From: Acidiflorens sp963847715
Lineage (GTDB): Bacteria > Acidobacteriota > Terriglobia > Terriglobales > Acidobacteriaceae
Direction of reading: 5' to 3'
Assembly (NCBI GenBank): GCA_963847715.1
Contig: CAWKAZ010000021.1
Span: forward strand, 1-64,000
Length of the DNA: 64,000 bases
Of this stretch, positions 33,186 through 42,217 are shown piece after piece. Every line of letters begins with the position of its first letter. Within the stretch, counting starts at the first letter, position 1. The position numbers and the translations under genes were made by a program. The notes beneath the pieces are model-generated. The model was not told the origin of the DNA and made no database searches. It saw only the letters and a list, made by a program, of their open reading frames with translations.

Positions 33186-35261
33186 ATGGAGATGATGCGA
33201 ATGCAACGTTCTACAGTGTTGACCGCGTTTCAGCGGGTCGCCGCCCTCTTACTTACTGCCAGCATGGTGCCCGCCGGGTGGGCACAGGATGCTTCGTCCG
33301 TGCCCGCTGCCCCATCGGCGCAGAAGCAACAGGCGATGCCGTCGAAATCGCAGCCTTTCGATGTGAAGGAGTATGCGAATCCGAAGTCCGCTTTCGGCAA
33401 CCCGATCGGTCCCTATACTCCGCGTCACGTGGAGCCGCCGAATCTGGCCAACACCTCGCGTATTGACCAGCTCATGCGAGACGGCAAACTTTATATTTCG
33501 ATGAACGATGCGGTAGCCTTGGCACTTGAGAACAACCTCGATATCGCGATCGCGCGCTACAACCTGAACATTGCCGATACCGATCTTTGGCGCGCTAAGT
33601 CTGGCTCCAATACGATTCTCGGCGTCAACAGCGGCGTTGTGCAGAATACGCCCGGCGGCGGCGTCGGCGGGCTGGGGACGCAGGTGGGCTCGGGTACGGG
33701 CGGAACCTCGGTCGCGGCCGGTGGCGCAGGTGCTGGATCCAGCGGCTTGGTGCAGTCCACGCTGGGGAGTGGGCCTTTCCTTAGTAGTTTCGATCCGATT
33801 TTGACTGGGACTTTTCAACTCGATCAGAACCGCACCCAAACCGTGAGTCCCTTCGCACCGCCTTTTTCAGACAGTCACACCGCAACTTGGGATTTCGGCT
33901 ACCAGCAGGGATTTCACTGGGGCACCAATCTTTCCGTCGCCTTCAATAACACTCGCGGCACGGCGAGTCCGCTTTCGCCCTTTCAAGCATTCCAATCGCA
34001 GTACAACTCGAGTCTTCGCGCTCAAGTTACACAGCATTTGCTGCAGGGCTTTGGGTTAGCCGCCAACACCCGCTTCATCCAAATCGCCAAGAACGATCGC
34101 GAGCTTTCGGACGTGGCTTTCCATTTGCAAATCACAACGACTGTTGATCAGATCGAAAACATGTACTGGGATCTCGTTTTTGCCTATGAGAACGTCAGAG
34201 TACAGCAAGAGCAGCTAGCCTTCGCTCAGAAAACCCTCTCCGACACTCAGAAGCAAGTGCAAATCGGGACCTTGGCACCGATCGAGGTCGTGCGAGCGCA
34301 GAGCACAGTGGCCAGTGATCAGCAAACTCTGACTTTGGCGCTCACGAATCTTCAACTTGAGCAACTGCTCATGAAGAATGCTCTCAGTCGGACCCTCGTC
34401 GACCCGGTCCTGGCCGACGCGGAGGTAATTCCTACTTCGACTATGGAACTGCCCGCACAGGAACCGGCGGTCCCTATCGAGGAATTGGTGAATGATGCGC
34501 TCGCTCATCGTCCGGAGTTGGCGGAATCGCGTATCAACCTTTCCAATACCGCTATCAGCAACAAGGCCATTCGGAGCGCTCTGAAGCCGACTTTGGATCT
34601 ATTCGCCTACTATCAAGGGACCGGGTTGGGCGGCGCTTTAAACCCGCAGTACCTCTGCACGACAGATCCCACACAATGCACGGGCCAAGTAAATCCGGCT
34701 ACGTCTTATACGGGTGCGCTCAACCAGTTGGTCGATTCAACGGCGCCAGACAAAGGAATTGGTCTGACGCTCAGCATTCCGATTCGCAACCGTGCGGCGC
34801 AATCCGTCCAGGTGCGCGGCGAACTTGAATACCGGCAGTCGCAGTTGCTGTTACAACAGACCGAGAACCGGGTGCGCATCGAAGTGCGCAACGCGCAGTT
34901 TGGAGTGCAGCAGAATCGCGCCAGCGTCGCTTCCGCACAGGCTGCGGTCGACCTGGCACGCCAGTCTCTCGACGCCGAGCAGAAGAAGTATGCACTCGGA
35001 GCTTCCACTTCGACTCTGGTGTTGCAGAACCAAGCGGCTCTGACGCAGGCGGAAGTCACGCTCGTGTCTGCTAAGGCCGCATACGAGAAGGCAGAAATCG
35101 AACTGGACCGATCCATCGGTCTGTTGCTTGAACACGCCGGGGTTGAGATTGCGGACGCCTTGCGCGGCGAGGTGACGCACACACCAAACATTCCGCATGT
35201 GGTGGCGCGACCGGCCGATCAGCCGGTGCCAGCGCCTCCTCCGGCACAACCGAAGCAGTAA
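33186..35261 (+). CDS. TolC-family outer-membrane efflux protein
   Basis: After a signal peptide (ending AGWAQ) and a Pro/Ala-rich spacer, the protein carries two OEP-type helical/barrel repeats with ISMNDAVALALENNLDI and, later, VNDALAHRPELAESRINL. Long heptad-like helices surround LSDTQKQVQIG and LDAEQKKYALGASTS. It is 691 residues, longer than E. coli TolC because of Gly-rich and loop insertions (GGGVGGLGTQVGSG). It would form the outer-membrane channel of a tripartite pump or type I secretion system; no inner-membrane partner lies next to it. A terminator follows. Confidence 0.87.
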   Translation: MEMMRMQRSTVLTAFQRVAALLLTASMVPAGWAQDASSVPAAPSAQKQQAMPSKSQPFDVKEYANPKSAFGNPIGPYTPRHVEPPNLANTSRIDQLMRDGKLYISMNDAVALALENNLDIAIARYNLNIADTDLWRAKSGSNTILGVNSGVVQNTPGGGVGGLGTQVGSGTGGTSVAAGGAGAGSSGLVQSTLGSGPFLSSFDPILTGTFQLDQNRTQTVSPFAPPFSDSHTATWDFGYQQGFHWGTNLSVAFNNTRGTASPLSPFQAFQSQYNSSLRAQVTQHLLQGFGLAANTRFIQIAKNDRELSDVAFHLQITTTVDQIENMYWDLVFAYENVRVQQEQLAFAQKTLSDTQKQVQIGTLAPIEVVRAQSTVASDQQTLTLALTNLQLEQLLMKNALSRTLVDPVLADAEVIPTSTMELPAQEPAVPIEELVNDALAHRPELAESRINLSNTAISNKAIRSALKPTLDLFAYYQGTGLGGALNPQYLCTTDPTQCTGQVNPATSYTGALNQLVDSTAPDKGIGLTLSIPIRNRAAQSVQVRGELEYRQSQLLLQQTENRVRIEVRNAQFGVQQNRASVASAQAAVDLARQSLDAEQKKYALGASTSTLVLQNQAALTQAEVTLVSAKAAYEKAEIELDRSIGLLLEHAGVEIADALRGEVTHTPNIPHVVARPADQPVPAPPPAQPKQ

Positions 35262-35280
35262 GTAATTGCTGAATCATCTG

Positions 35281-35309
35281 AACGCCGGGCGTCGCCGCCC
35301 GGCGTTTTT
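35281..35309 (+). terminator. Rho-independent terminator after the TolC-like gene
   Basis: An 11-bp GC-rich stem (AACGCCGGGCG and CGCCCGGCGTT) with loop TCGC is followed by TTTTTCTTTT, 20 bases after the stop codon at 35261. Confidence 0.9.
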
Positions 35310-35390
35310 CTTTTGCGGCGTTTTTCTGTTGCTGCGTGCTGTGTCTCGCGTATCCTCTCTGCGTGACGCTCTCGAGCATCGAAGATGCAC

Positions 35391-35440
35391 GTGTGGGGAC
35401 GAGCATTCCTGCCCGTCCATGCCGAGCAAAGCTCGGCAGG
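35391..35440. repeat. GC-rich hairpin repeat (copy C6)
   Basis: GTGTGGGGACGAGCATTCC is a variant of the GTGTGGCGCGGGCATTCC arm seen at 57148-57200, followed by the hairpin GCCGAGCAAAGCTCGGC at 35421-35437. It lies between the TolC terminator and the glycosyltransferase start. Confidence 0.5.
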
Positions 35441-35469
35441 CTGTTTGTTGCTACCAGCAGGAGTTCCGC

Positions 35470-36369
35470 GTGATCCTCTCCGTTGTCATCATCACGCACA
35501 ACGAAGAAGCCAACATCGCACGCACGCTCACCAGCGTCCAACCGCTTGTCGCCGACGGCAAAGGCGAGATCATCGTCGTTGACTCGGGCTCGACGGATCG
35601 CACTGTTGACATCGCGAAATCTCTGGGCGCGAAGGTTTTCGTTGAGGAGTGGAAGGGCTACGCCGCGCAAAAGAATTCGGCGATCGACAAGGCGACGGGC
35701 GATTGGATTCTTAGTTTGGATGCGGATGAGGAGTTGGAGCCCAGCCTCGCGGCACAAATCTCTGGTCTGTTCCCACAGAACCGAGACGAGGCCCTCGCAC
35801 GCGCCCGAGAAGAATCTCCGACTACGGAAGAATCTCTTCGCGAAGCAATCAAGCTCGCGAAAGGCATGCTCGCAAAAACGGCCGATGCGCGCCGCGGGGT
35901 CATGATATCGGTCAACGGTTACCGAATCTCACGCAAGAATGAATTCCTTGGCCGCTGGATCAAACACGGCGGGTTCTGGCCTGACCCCAAGTTGCGTCTG
36001 TTTCGCCGCGGCATGGCGCGCTTCGAGGATCGCGCTGTACACGAAGATGCGAGGCTCACCGAGGGCACTACCTTGCACCTGAAATCCGCGCTACTTCACC
36101 ACTCTTATCCCACGCTCAGCGATTACGTCGACCACATGAACCGGTACTCCTCGCTTGGAGCGGAGATGGTCGTCGCGAAAGACCATCGCGGGTTCAGCCT
36201 GTTCAATATCGTGATCCGTCCGGCGGCCACGTTTGTCTACAACTACATCTTCCGCCTCGGATTTCTTGATGGGCGCGAAGGTTTGCTGCTGCACTTCTAT
36301 CACGCGGTCTACGTGTCGTGGAAATATGCCAAGGCTTGGGAACTGGCGCGCGAGAAGGCGTCAACGTAG
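35470..36369 (+). CDS. Family 2 glycosyltransferase
   Basis: GTG 35470 follows CAGGAG. The protein (about 299 residues) starts with the GT-A nucleotide-binding motif LSVVIITHNEEANIARTL, has IIVVDSGSTDRTVDIA and the metal-binding WILSLDADEEL. The insert and FKLRLF-like acceptor region (PDPKLRLFRRG, VHEDARL) resemble LPS core/heptose-associated GT2 enzymes such as WaaE, which have a C-terminal amphipathic region. It probably acts at the inner face of the membrane in envelope polysaccharide synthesis. The frame is open upstream, but that part includes a repeat element. Confidence 0.87.
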   Translation: MILSVVIITHNEEANIARTLTSVQPLVADGKGEIIVVDSGSTDRTVDIAKSLGAKVFVEEWKGYAAQKNSAIDKATGDWILSLDADEELEPSLAAQISGLFPQNRDEALARAREESPTTEESLREAIKLAKGMLAKTADARRGVMISVNGYRISRKNEFLGRWIKHGGFWPDPKLRLFRRGMARFEDRAVHEDARLTEGTTLHLKSALLHHSYPTLSDYVDHMNRYSSLGAEMVVAKDHRGFSLFNIVIRPAATFVYNYIFRLGFLDGREGLLLHFYHAVYVSWKYAKAWELAREKAST

Positions 36370-36375
36370 AGATGC

Positions 36376-36447
36376 GGCCAGCCCACGGCGGTTGAAGCCG
36401 GCTTCAATGCAATCTGCTACCGCAGCGCTGAAAGCGCCGCGCCACCC
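36376..36447. repeat. GC-rich hairpin repeat (copy C7)
   Basis: CGGCGGTTGAAGCCGG and GCGCTGAAAGCGC hairpins share the GCTGAAGCC/GCTGAAAGC core with copies C2-C4. The element sits between the convergent GT2 and methyltransferase-like genes. Confidence 0.45.
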
Positions 36448-36465
36448 AAAATCAACATCGAGTCT

Positions 36466-37203
36466 TCAGCATCCATTCCCGCGTAGGGTAATGCGCATGA
36501 TGTCGTACTCGACGCGCACCTGCCGGTTGGGAAACTTGGTTTCGACATACGCTTTTACATCCTCCACCGAAGGGATGCCGTCGAGGCCCGTGAGCCCGCG
36601 GGCGTCATCGAGAAGGATGATGTGTGGATGAGGATGGCTCAGGATCATTTCCAGTTCGGCCGAGAGCCTTTGTTCGTTGCTGCGAATTCCGACCCAGCCG
36701 TAATATCCGGCGTCAAGCCAGAACAGCGCCGGCCCTTGCAGTAATGCCAGGACTTCGGGCATGACGACGCGGCTGTCTCCGCAAAAAATCTTCACGTGCC
36801 GATCGCCGGCAAACTTGCGCGTTGCGCGCTGCGCCAGCTCCGGGACGAATTCGATGGAGTAGATGCGGTCGAACCGGTTCTTCATGGCCGCGACCATTTC
36901 GCCGTAATATGTCCCGGTCTCGACCAGGGTTCTCAGGCCAAACTTTTCTCCGTATTCGCGGACGACTTTCTGTTTCAGCAGGTGCGGAGAGCGCTGCGGG
37001 CGTCCGCGCAAAATCCAGTACCAGTAGTCGGGATAGTGCCCGGCCGCTTTGTAAGCGCCATAGAAAGGAGTGCGCTGCAATAATCGCCGAAACGCCTTCA
37101 GAATCCCTCCGCCGAAAGAAGACCCAGCATAAGTGCGCGCAAAAAGCGGGTCAAGGGAAGAGCAACGGAGAAAATCTTGACCACAGGGTACACAGAGGTA
37201 CAC
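36466..37203 (-). CDS. Class I SAM-methyltransferase-like protein, N-terminus altered by a tandem duplication
   Basis: The core has a Rossmann-like pattern: LRTLVETGTYYGEMVAAM, IYSIEFVPELAQRAT, VKIFCGDSRVVMPEVL, ALFWLDAGYYGW and IILLDDARGL. This fits class I methyltransferase-like proteins seen near polysaccharide genes; the acceptor is unknown. The start is uncertain. The family-like part begins near ILKAFRRLLQRTPF (about 37113), where no ATG exists, and the only upstream ATG (37203) lies within a 187-bp tandem repeat, so the first ~30 residues (MYLCVPCGQDF and so on) are repeat-derived. Confidence 0.65.
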   Translation of the reverse strand: MYLCVPCGQDFLRCSSLDPLFARTYAGSSFGGGILKAFRRLLQRTPFYGAYKAAGHYPDYWYWILRGRPQRSPHLLKQKVVREYGEKFGLRTLVETGTYYGEMVAAMKNRFDRIYSIEFVPELAQRATRKFAGDRHVKIFCGDSRVVMPEVLALLQGPALFWLDAGYYGWVGIRSNEQRLSAELEMILSHPHPHIILLDDARGLTGLDGIPSVEDVKAYVETKFPNRQVRVEYDIMRITLRGNGC

Positions 37204-37441
37204 GGGGTAAACCTTCGGCCCAACCGCTCGGTCGGTTGCATCTTTTGCAGCAAGGAGTGCGCTGCAATAATCGCCGAAACGCCTTCAGAATCCCTCCGTG
37301 GGAAGAAGACCCAGCATAGGTGCGCATGAAAAGCGGCGTCAAGGGAAGAGCAACGGAGAAAATCTTGACCACAGGGTACACAGAGGTACACGGGGTAAAC
37401 CTTCGGCCCAACCGCTCGGTCGGTTGCATCTTTTGCAGCAT
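37065..37441. repeat. 187-bp direct tandem duplication
   Basis: Copy 1 (about 37065-37251) and copy 2 (about 37252-37441) share GGAGTGCGCTGCAATAATCG, AATCTTGACCACAGGGTACA and TCGGTCGGTTGCATCTTTTG with few differences. Each unit contains the first ~15 codons of the minus-strand gene plus its upstream region. A word-rich segment (ACCACAGGGTACACAGAGG) looks like a further dispersed motif. Confidence 0.88.
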
Positions 37442-37483
37442 GGCGGCCGCTCCTCTATCATCGAAAGCAGCGTGGGGAGCGGA

Positions 37484-39295
37484 ATGCCTGAGAAAAAGCC
37501 GAAGAACGAATTGAGCAAACCAGCAGTGGCGGAAAGCCCGATTGCCGACGTCTTTGACGACCGCCATCCCTCCGAATCCGAAAAAAAGTGGGCCGAAAAG
37601 ACGCTGGCTCCCACGCTCGAAAAAGCTCCTGAAAAGCCGATCGGAGCCTCCACCGGTACGAATCTTGATGAGCATGGGCACGCCCGCTTCAGCACGATTT
37701 CGAACGCGCCGATCCGGCGGCTGTACACGCAGGCCGATCTTCCTGCCGACTGGAATTACGATCAATACTTGGGCTATCCCGGCCAACCGCCCTACACGCG
37801 CGGCATTCACGCAACCGGATACCGCGGGAAGCTGTGGACGATGCGTATGTTCTCCGGCTTCGCCTCGCCCGAGGAGACTAACCAGCGCTACAAATATCTG
37901 CTGGAGCATGGCGGCGGCGGCTTGTCGGTTGCGTTCGATCTGCCTACGCTGATGGGCTACGACTCCGATCATGCGGCCAGCGAAGGCGAAGTTGGCAAGT
38001 GCGGCGTGGCTATCGATTCGCTCGAAGACATGGAGATTCTGTTCGACGGCATCCCGCTCGACAAGATCACGACCTCGATGACCATCAATTCTCCGGCCAG
38101 CGTGCTCTGGGCGATGTATCTCGTGGTTGCTGAGAAGCAGGGCGCTGACTGGAAGAAAATTTCGGGCACCATCCAGAACGACATTCTCAAGGAATACATT
38201 GCGCAGAAGGAATACATCTATCCGCCCGCGCCGTCGATGCGGCTGGTGATCGATACTTTCGAGTTCGGATCGAAGTTTACGCCGCGCTTCAACACGATTT
38301 CGATCAGCGGCTACCACATTCGCGAAGCGGGCTCGACGGCGCTGCAGGAACTGGCCTTCACCATTTACGACGGCGTCGAGTATGTCGAGTGGGCGCGCCG
38401 CCGCGGGCTTGATGTCGATGACTTCGGGCCGCGTCTCAGTTTCTTCTTCAACGCGCACAACGATTTCTTCGAAGAGATCGCGAAATACCGCGCTGCGCGC
38501 AAGATCTGGTACCGGCTGATGAAAGACCGCTTCGGGGCGAAGAACGACCGCACCCGCCTGATGCGCTTCCATACCCAGACGGCCGGCGTCTCGCTGCCCG
38601 CGCAGCAGCCAATGAACAACATCGCGCGCGTTGCTTTGCAGGCGCTGGCCGCGGTGCTGGGCGGCACGCAGTCGCTGCACACCGATTCCTACGACGAAGC
38701 GCTTGCTCTGCCGACGGCTGAAGCGGCGCGCATTGCGCTGCGCACACAGCAGATCATTGCCTTTGAGTCCGGCGTGGCGCAGACGGTCGATCCGCTCGGC
38801 GGTTCCTACTTTGTCGAGAAGCAGACGCTCGACATGGAGCAGGGCGCCTTCGATTATTTCGAAAAGCTCGACCAGTTGGGCGGTATGGTCAATGCTATCG
38901 AGCGCGGATATCCGCAGAAGGAAATTGCCGAGGCCAGCTACCAGTACCAGCGCGCCGTCGAAGCGAACGAGAAGATCACGGTCGGAGTGAACGATTTTGT
39001 GATCGAAGAAGGATCGCCGCACATTCTCTACATTGACGAATCAGTCGCGCGGGCGCAAGAGCAGAAACTGAAAGCGCTGCGGGCGCGGCGTTCGAATGAA
39101 GAAGTCGAGCGACGACTCGACGCGCTGAAGCAGGCGGCTGCCAAGACTCCGACCGCGGGCACGAACGGAAATATTTCCGACGTCAACACCATGCCCTACA
39201 TCATCGATGCGGTCCGCGCGTATGCGACGGTCGGCGAAATCTGCGAGGCGTTGAAGCAGGTCTATGGGATCTACACGGAAGTGAGTGTCACGTAA
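37484..39295 (+). CDS. Acyl-CoA mutase large (catalytic) subunit, methylmalonyl-CoA mutase family, without B12 domain
   Basis: ATG 37484 follows GGGGAG. The TIM-barrel substrate domain is complete: GLSVAFDLPTLMGYDSDH, SGTIQNDILKEYIAQKEYIY, PPAPSMRLVIDTFE, TISISGYHIREAGST, and GGTQSLHTDSYDEALALPT. The protein ends near residue 603 (YGIYTEVSVT) and lacks the C-terminal cobalamin-binding domain with DxHxxG, so a separate small subunit is needed and is not in this window. The Arg in PSMR is the residue that contacts the carboxylate in methylmalonyl-CoA mutases. It is the first gene of an apparent operon with the CYTH and Pr6Pr genes. Confidence 0.9.
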   Translation: MPEKKPKNELSKPAVAESPIADVFDDRHPSESEKKWAEKTLAPTLEKAPEKPIGASTGTNLDEHGHARFSTISNAPIRRLYTQADLPADWNYDQYLGYPGQPPYTRGIHATGYRGKLWTMRMFSGFASPEETNQRYKYLLEHGGGGLSVAFDLPTLMGYDSDHAASEGEVGKCGVAIDSLEDMEILFDGIPLDKITTSMTINSPASVLWAMYLVVAEKQGADWKKISGTIQNDILKEYIAQKEYIYPPAPSMRLVIDTFEFGSKFTPRFNTISISGYHIREAGSTALQELAFTIYDGVEYVEWARRRGLDVDDFGPRLSFFFNAHNDFFEEIAKYRAARKIWYRLMKDRFGAKNDRTRLMRFHTQTAGVSLPAQQPMNNIARVALQALAAVLGGTQSLHTDSYDEALALPTAEAARIALRTQQIIAFESGVAQTVDPLGGSYFVEKQTLDMEQGAFDYFEKLDQLGGMVNAIERGYPQKEIAEASYQYQRAVEANEKITVGVNDFVIEEGSPHILYIDESVARAQEQKLKALRARRSNEEVERRLDALKQAAAKTPTAGTNGNISDVNTMPYIIDAVRAYATVGEICEALKQVYGIYTEVSVT

Positions 39296-39322
39296 CCTGC
39301 GGATTGGTACTAAAATCCTGCA

Positions 39323-39856
39323 GTGCCCGCCAACATCGAAATCAAAGCGTTTCTGAAGAATCGCAATGCCGCGCTGGCCACGGCTGCCCTCCTCGCGGAC
39401 TCCGGCCCCGAGGTGATCCATCAGGAAGATGTCTTCTTTCCGTGCGATGGAGCGCGACTCAAGCTTCGTGTCTTCGATCCCGATCATGATCCCGAGTGTG
39501 GAGAGCTCATCCGGTACGAACGCGACGATGTTGCGGAAGTCCGATGTTCACGCTATTCGATCGCCCGCACATCCGATCCCCGCATCCTGCTCGAAATCCT
39601 GACGCGCACGCTCGGCGTGGTCGGTACGGTCAAGAAAACGCGAACCCTGTTCCTAGCCGGCCAGACACGCATTCACATTGACGAAGTCGAAGGCCTGGGC
39701 GATTTCCTCGAACTTGAAGTTGTCCTCAGGAAAAATCAAAACGAAGAGGACGGCAAACACATCGCCGATCAATTTCTGCGCGAATTCGGAATCGACCTGC
39801 CGGACTTGATTGCGGAGGCCTACATCGACCTTCTCGGAGCCCGTAAGACGGCATGA
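39323..39856 (+). CDS. CYTH-domain protein (class IV adenylate cyclase-like)
   Basis: A GTG start at 39323 gives PANIEIKAFL, the beginning of the CYTH triphosphate tunnel. Further charged strands include VFFPCDGARLKLRVF, LIRYERDDVAEVR, VVGTVKKTRTLFL and RIHIDEVEGLGDFLELEVVL, matching the CyaB/thiamine-triphosphatase family. Members bind organic polyphosphates; this one could be a cyclase or a phosphatase. It is 27 bases after the mutase stop and overlaps the next gene by four bases (ATGA), so the three are likely co-transcribed. Confidence 0.87.
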   Translation: MPANIEIKAFLKNRNAALATAALLADSGPEVIHQEDVFFPCDGARLKLRVFDPDHDPECGELIRYERDDVAEVRCSRYSIARTSDPRILLEILTRTLGVVGTVKKTRTLFLAGQTRIHIDEVEGLGDFLELEVVLRKNQNEEDGKHIADQFLREFGIDLPDLIAEAYIDLLGARKTA

Positions 39857-40509
39857 CTCCCACCGCACAGAACCGACTCTCCCGCTACGTCGCCATGGCG
39901 ATTGCACTGCTGGCGTGGTACGGGTTGCTGCTTCAGTTATATGTGGTCATCGTGACGGCGCGCTCCACGGGAGCCCCGGTCGCGACTGCCATCGTCAACT
40001 ACTTCAGCTACTTTACGATTACAACCAACCTGCTGCTCGCGATGGTGCTGACCTTGGCATTGCAACCCGAGGCATCGGCTTTACACCGTTTCTGTGCGCG
40101 ACCCACGGTGCAATCCGCGATCGCCGTCTTCATTGCCATCGTCGGCATCGTCTACTCGATTGCGCTGCGGCATGTTTGGGACCCCGAGGGATTGCAGAAA
40201 ATCGCCGATGTCGTTCTGCACGACGCAGCGCCCGTGCTGTACGTGCTGTATTGGCTGTTGTTCGTTCGCAAGGACGAGTTGCAGTTTCGGGATGTGCCGG
40301 CGTGGCTGGCGTATCCCGCAATCTACACCGTTTACTCGATGATCCGCGGAGCCCTGACGGGTCGCTATCCGTATCACTTTCTGGATGCGGCTGTGCTCGG
40401 ATATCCGCGCACCGCGCTGAATATTGTGGTCCTGATAGCGGCGTTTCTCGGAGTAAGTTGTTTGGCAGTTGCGATCGGCCGCTGGATGCCGCGAAAGGGC
40501 GCGCTCTGA
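39853..40509 (+). CDS. Pr6Pr family membrane protein
   Basis: The 218-residue protein has six predicted helices, including WYGLLLQLYVVI, the conserved NYFSYFTITTNLLLAM, and HDAAPVLYVLYWLLF. YSMIRGALTGRYPYHFLD is the signature of the Pr6Pr/FAR-17a-like family, related to AIG1/ADTRP-type membrane hydrolases. A biochemical role is not established in bacteria. It starts inside the end of the CYTH gene (ATGA overlap), so it is translationally coupled to it. Confidence 0.82.
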   Translation: MTPTAQNRLSRYVAMAIALLAWYGLLLQLYVVIVTARSTGAPVATAIVNYFSYFTITTNLLLAMVLTLALQPEASALHRFCARPTVQSAIAVFIAIVGIVYSIALRHVWDPEGLQKIADVVLHDAAPVLYVLYWLLFVRKDELQFRDVPAWLAYPAIYTVYSMIRGALTGRYPYHFLDAAVLGYPRTALNIVVLIAAFLGVSCLAVAIGRWMPRKGAL

Positions 40510-40527
40510 AACTTCGTTCGATCGGTC

Positions 40528-41091
40528 CTACTTCATGCGGTTGCGATAAAGGCTTCCATCCACTTGTCCGGCCATGGCTGCTACGTCGAGCGGCACTTTC
40601 AGAAAGGCGGCCACTTCTTCGGCTACCGCTTTCGGCTCGCGCAGAATGCGGTGATAGTGCACGCGCTGGACCTTCACGTTCGGCTTGCTCGCCAGCCATT
40701 GATTGACTTCAATCAAATGGCGTTGAAACGCCTCTTCGAAAATGGAGTTGTCGCTGATCGCGTCCGCATTTCCCCGGCGACGCAGCATTTCATCCTGCGA
40801 TTTCAGCACCTCCGGAAGAGGCCGCTGCATGAACACAATGCGGTAGTCGTGATCCATGGGCAGCGACAGAATCAGCTGCGAAATAACTTTCACCACTTTG
40901 CCTTCGGCTTCGGCAATCAGGCTTGGATCTTTCGGCAGCTGCTTGATGCGCTCCCACTCCAGATAACCTTTGGGGTTGTCGGTATCGGCCTTGCGCTCGC
41001 CATCGGAGAGAACGGGAAGACCGCCGGCGTCGAGCATTTGCATCATTAATGAGGTGCCCGAACGCGGTAGTCCCGAAACAATCGTGATCAT
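40528..41091 (-). CDS. Sulfotransferase-like P-loop protein
   Basis: MITIVSGLPRSGTSLMMQML opens the protein with the 5'-phosphosulfate-binding P-loop of PAPS-dependent sulfotransferases. YRIVFMQRPLPEVLKSQDEML carries the Arg used for the 3'-phosphate. At 187 residues it is short for the family, and the C-terminal acceptor region is reduced. It is convergent with the Pr6Pr gene (18-base gap). Acceptor unknown. Confidence 0.78.
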   Translation of the reverse strand: MITIVSGLPRSGTSLMMQMLDAGGLPVLSDGERKADTDNPKGYLEWERIKQLPKDPSLIAEAEGKVVKVISQLILSLPMDHDYRIVFMQRPLPEVLKSQDEMLRRRGNADAISDNSIFEEAFQRHLIEVNQWLASKPNVKVQRVHYHRILREPKAVAEEVAAFLKVPLDVAAMAGQVDGSLYRNRMK

Positions 41092-41245
41092 GAGTGCCTT
41101 TCATGTGCGAAATGAAAAATGATTTCCTGCTTCGTGGAATTAGAAATCCTGAACTTGAGATGATAGTGGCAACGGCGGAGATGGGCAAAGGCAGTTTGTT
41201 AGCGCGGGAACTCTTGTATCCGGCCGCGGCACCTGATTTCCGAAG

Positions 41246-41995
41246 CTACTCCAGGCTGCCGGTTGCAGGATAGTATTTCTGGATCATCCGTCCGGTCATT
41301 ATGCCGCCTTCATATTCAGGGATGATGACTTCGTCGGCGCCGGATTTGCGAATCGCATTGGCGTAGCGCTGCTGGCCGGCACGCGTGATGATCTTCGCTT
41401 TGGCATTCAGCGACCGGGCGGTAACCGTGATGTAGAGATTGTCGGCATCGCTGTCGATCACGATGCAAATGCCGCAGGCCCGCTGGATGCCAGCTTGTAG
41501 AAGCACATCGTGCCGCTTCGCATCTCCCTGAATTACGAGTACGCCGTCGTTGAGGAGTTCGCGGCAAAGGCCTTCATTCGTTTCAATCAGGACAAATGGA
41601 ATCTTCAGTGGAGTGAGCTGATCCACCACCGTCCGCCCCACCTGGCCATATCCGCAGATAATGAAATGATCTTTGAGCTTCTCGATGTTCACATCGTTGA
41701 CCATGGATTTCCAGGCCTCCAGCCCCTGGCGGTTGAAAATTGTGACCAGTACGCGCTCGGCGATCCACACCTGAAAGGCGAATACTCCCACATAAACGAA
41801 AATCGAAAATAGCTTGGTAGCCGTGCCAACAGAGCGGTAGTCGATGGAATACGGATGAAAAATCCAGAAGAATGCGTCAATCGGGTGCAACCGATCCAGC
41901 CGCATGTACACGACGACGCAAACCAGGCAGAACGCGCTGAAGACGAGCGCGGGCATCCACAAGCGGCGTAGAAAAAGAACTGCGATGCGGCCCAT
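41246..41995 (-). CDS. Two-helix membrane protein with TrkA-N (RCK) domain; channel-like but without the K+ filter
   Basis: From ATG 41995 the first ~100 residues form two membrane helices (PALVFSAFCLVCVVVYM and LFSIFVYVGVFAFQVWIA) with a re-entrant-like segment between them. An NAD-binding TrkA-N/RCK domain follows: FIICGYGQVGRTVVDQL, VLIETNEG, VLVIQGDAKRHDVL, and VTARSLNAKAKIITRA. The layout is that of a bacterial RCK potassium channel, but the pore segment (FHPYSIDYRSVGTATKLF) has no TVGYGD. It may be a channel-related sensor or use another ion. The frame is open to 42118, but the added residues look non-coding. Confidence 0.75.
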   Translation of the reverse strand: MGRIAVLFLRRLWMPALVFSAFCLVCVVVYMRLDRLHPIDAFFWIFHPYSIDYRSVGTATKLFSIFVYVGVFAFQVWIAERVLVTIFNRQGLEAWKSMVNDVNIEKLKDHFIICGYGQVGRTVVDQLTPLKIPFVLIETNEGLCRELLNDGVLVIQGDAKRHDVLLQAGIQRACGICIVIDSDADNLYITVTARSLNAKAKIITRAGQQRYANAIRKSGADEVIIPEYEGGIMTGRMIQKYYPATGSLE

Positions 41996-42217
41996 AAGTT
42001 GGCGCGGCTGTGAGCCCACCTTAGTTAGAGGGGCTCTGCGAATCGGGGAAATATAGCAGATGGGCTCTATTAACACGAAGTAATAATTAGTGGTGGAATC
42101 ATTAGTTTTTCTGATCACCGTAATCCACTCCCGCGATCGTCGACCCCTACGCTACGCCGAGCCGCGTCAAAAACCTTTTCTCCCTGGGAACGTCAATTTA
42201 GTAAGCTAGAAGGTGAC

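Noticed and set aside
37151..39022. Long minus-strand frame of 623 codons
   Set aside because: Antisense shadow of the mutase gene, which has clear motifs on the plus strand.
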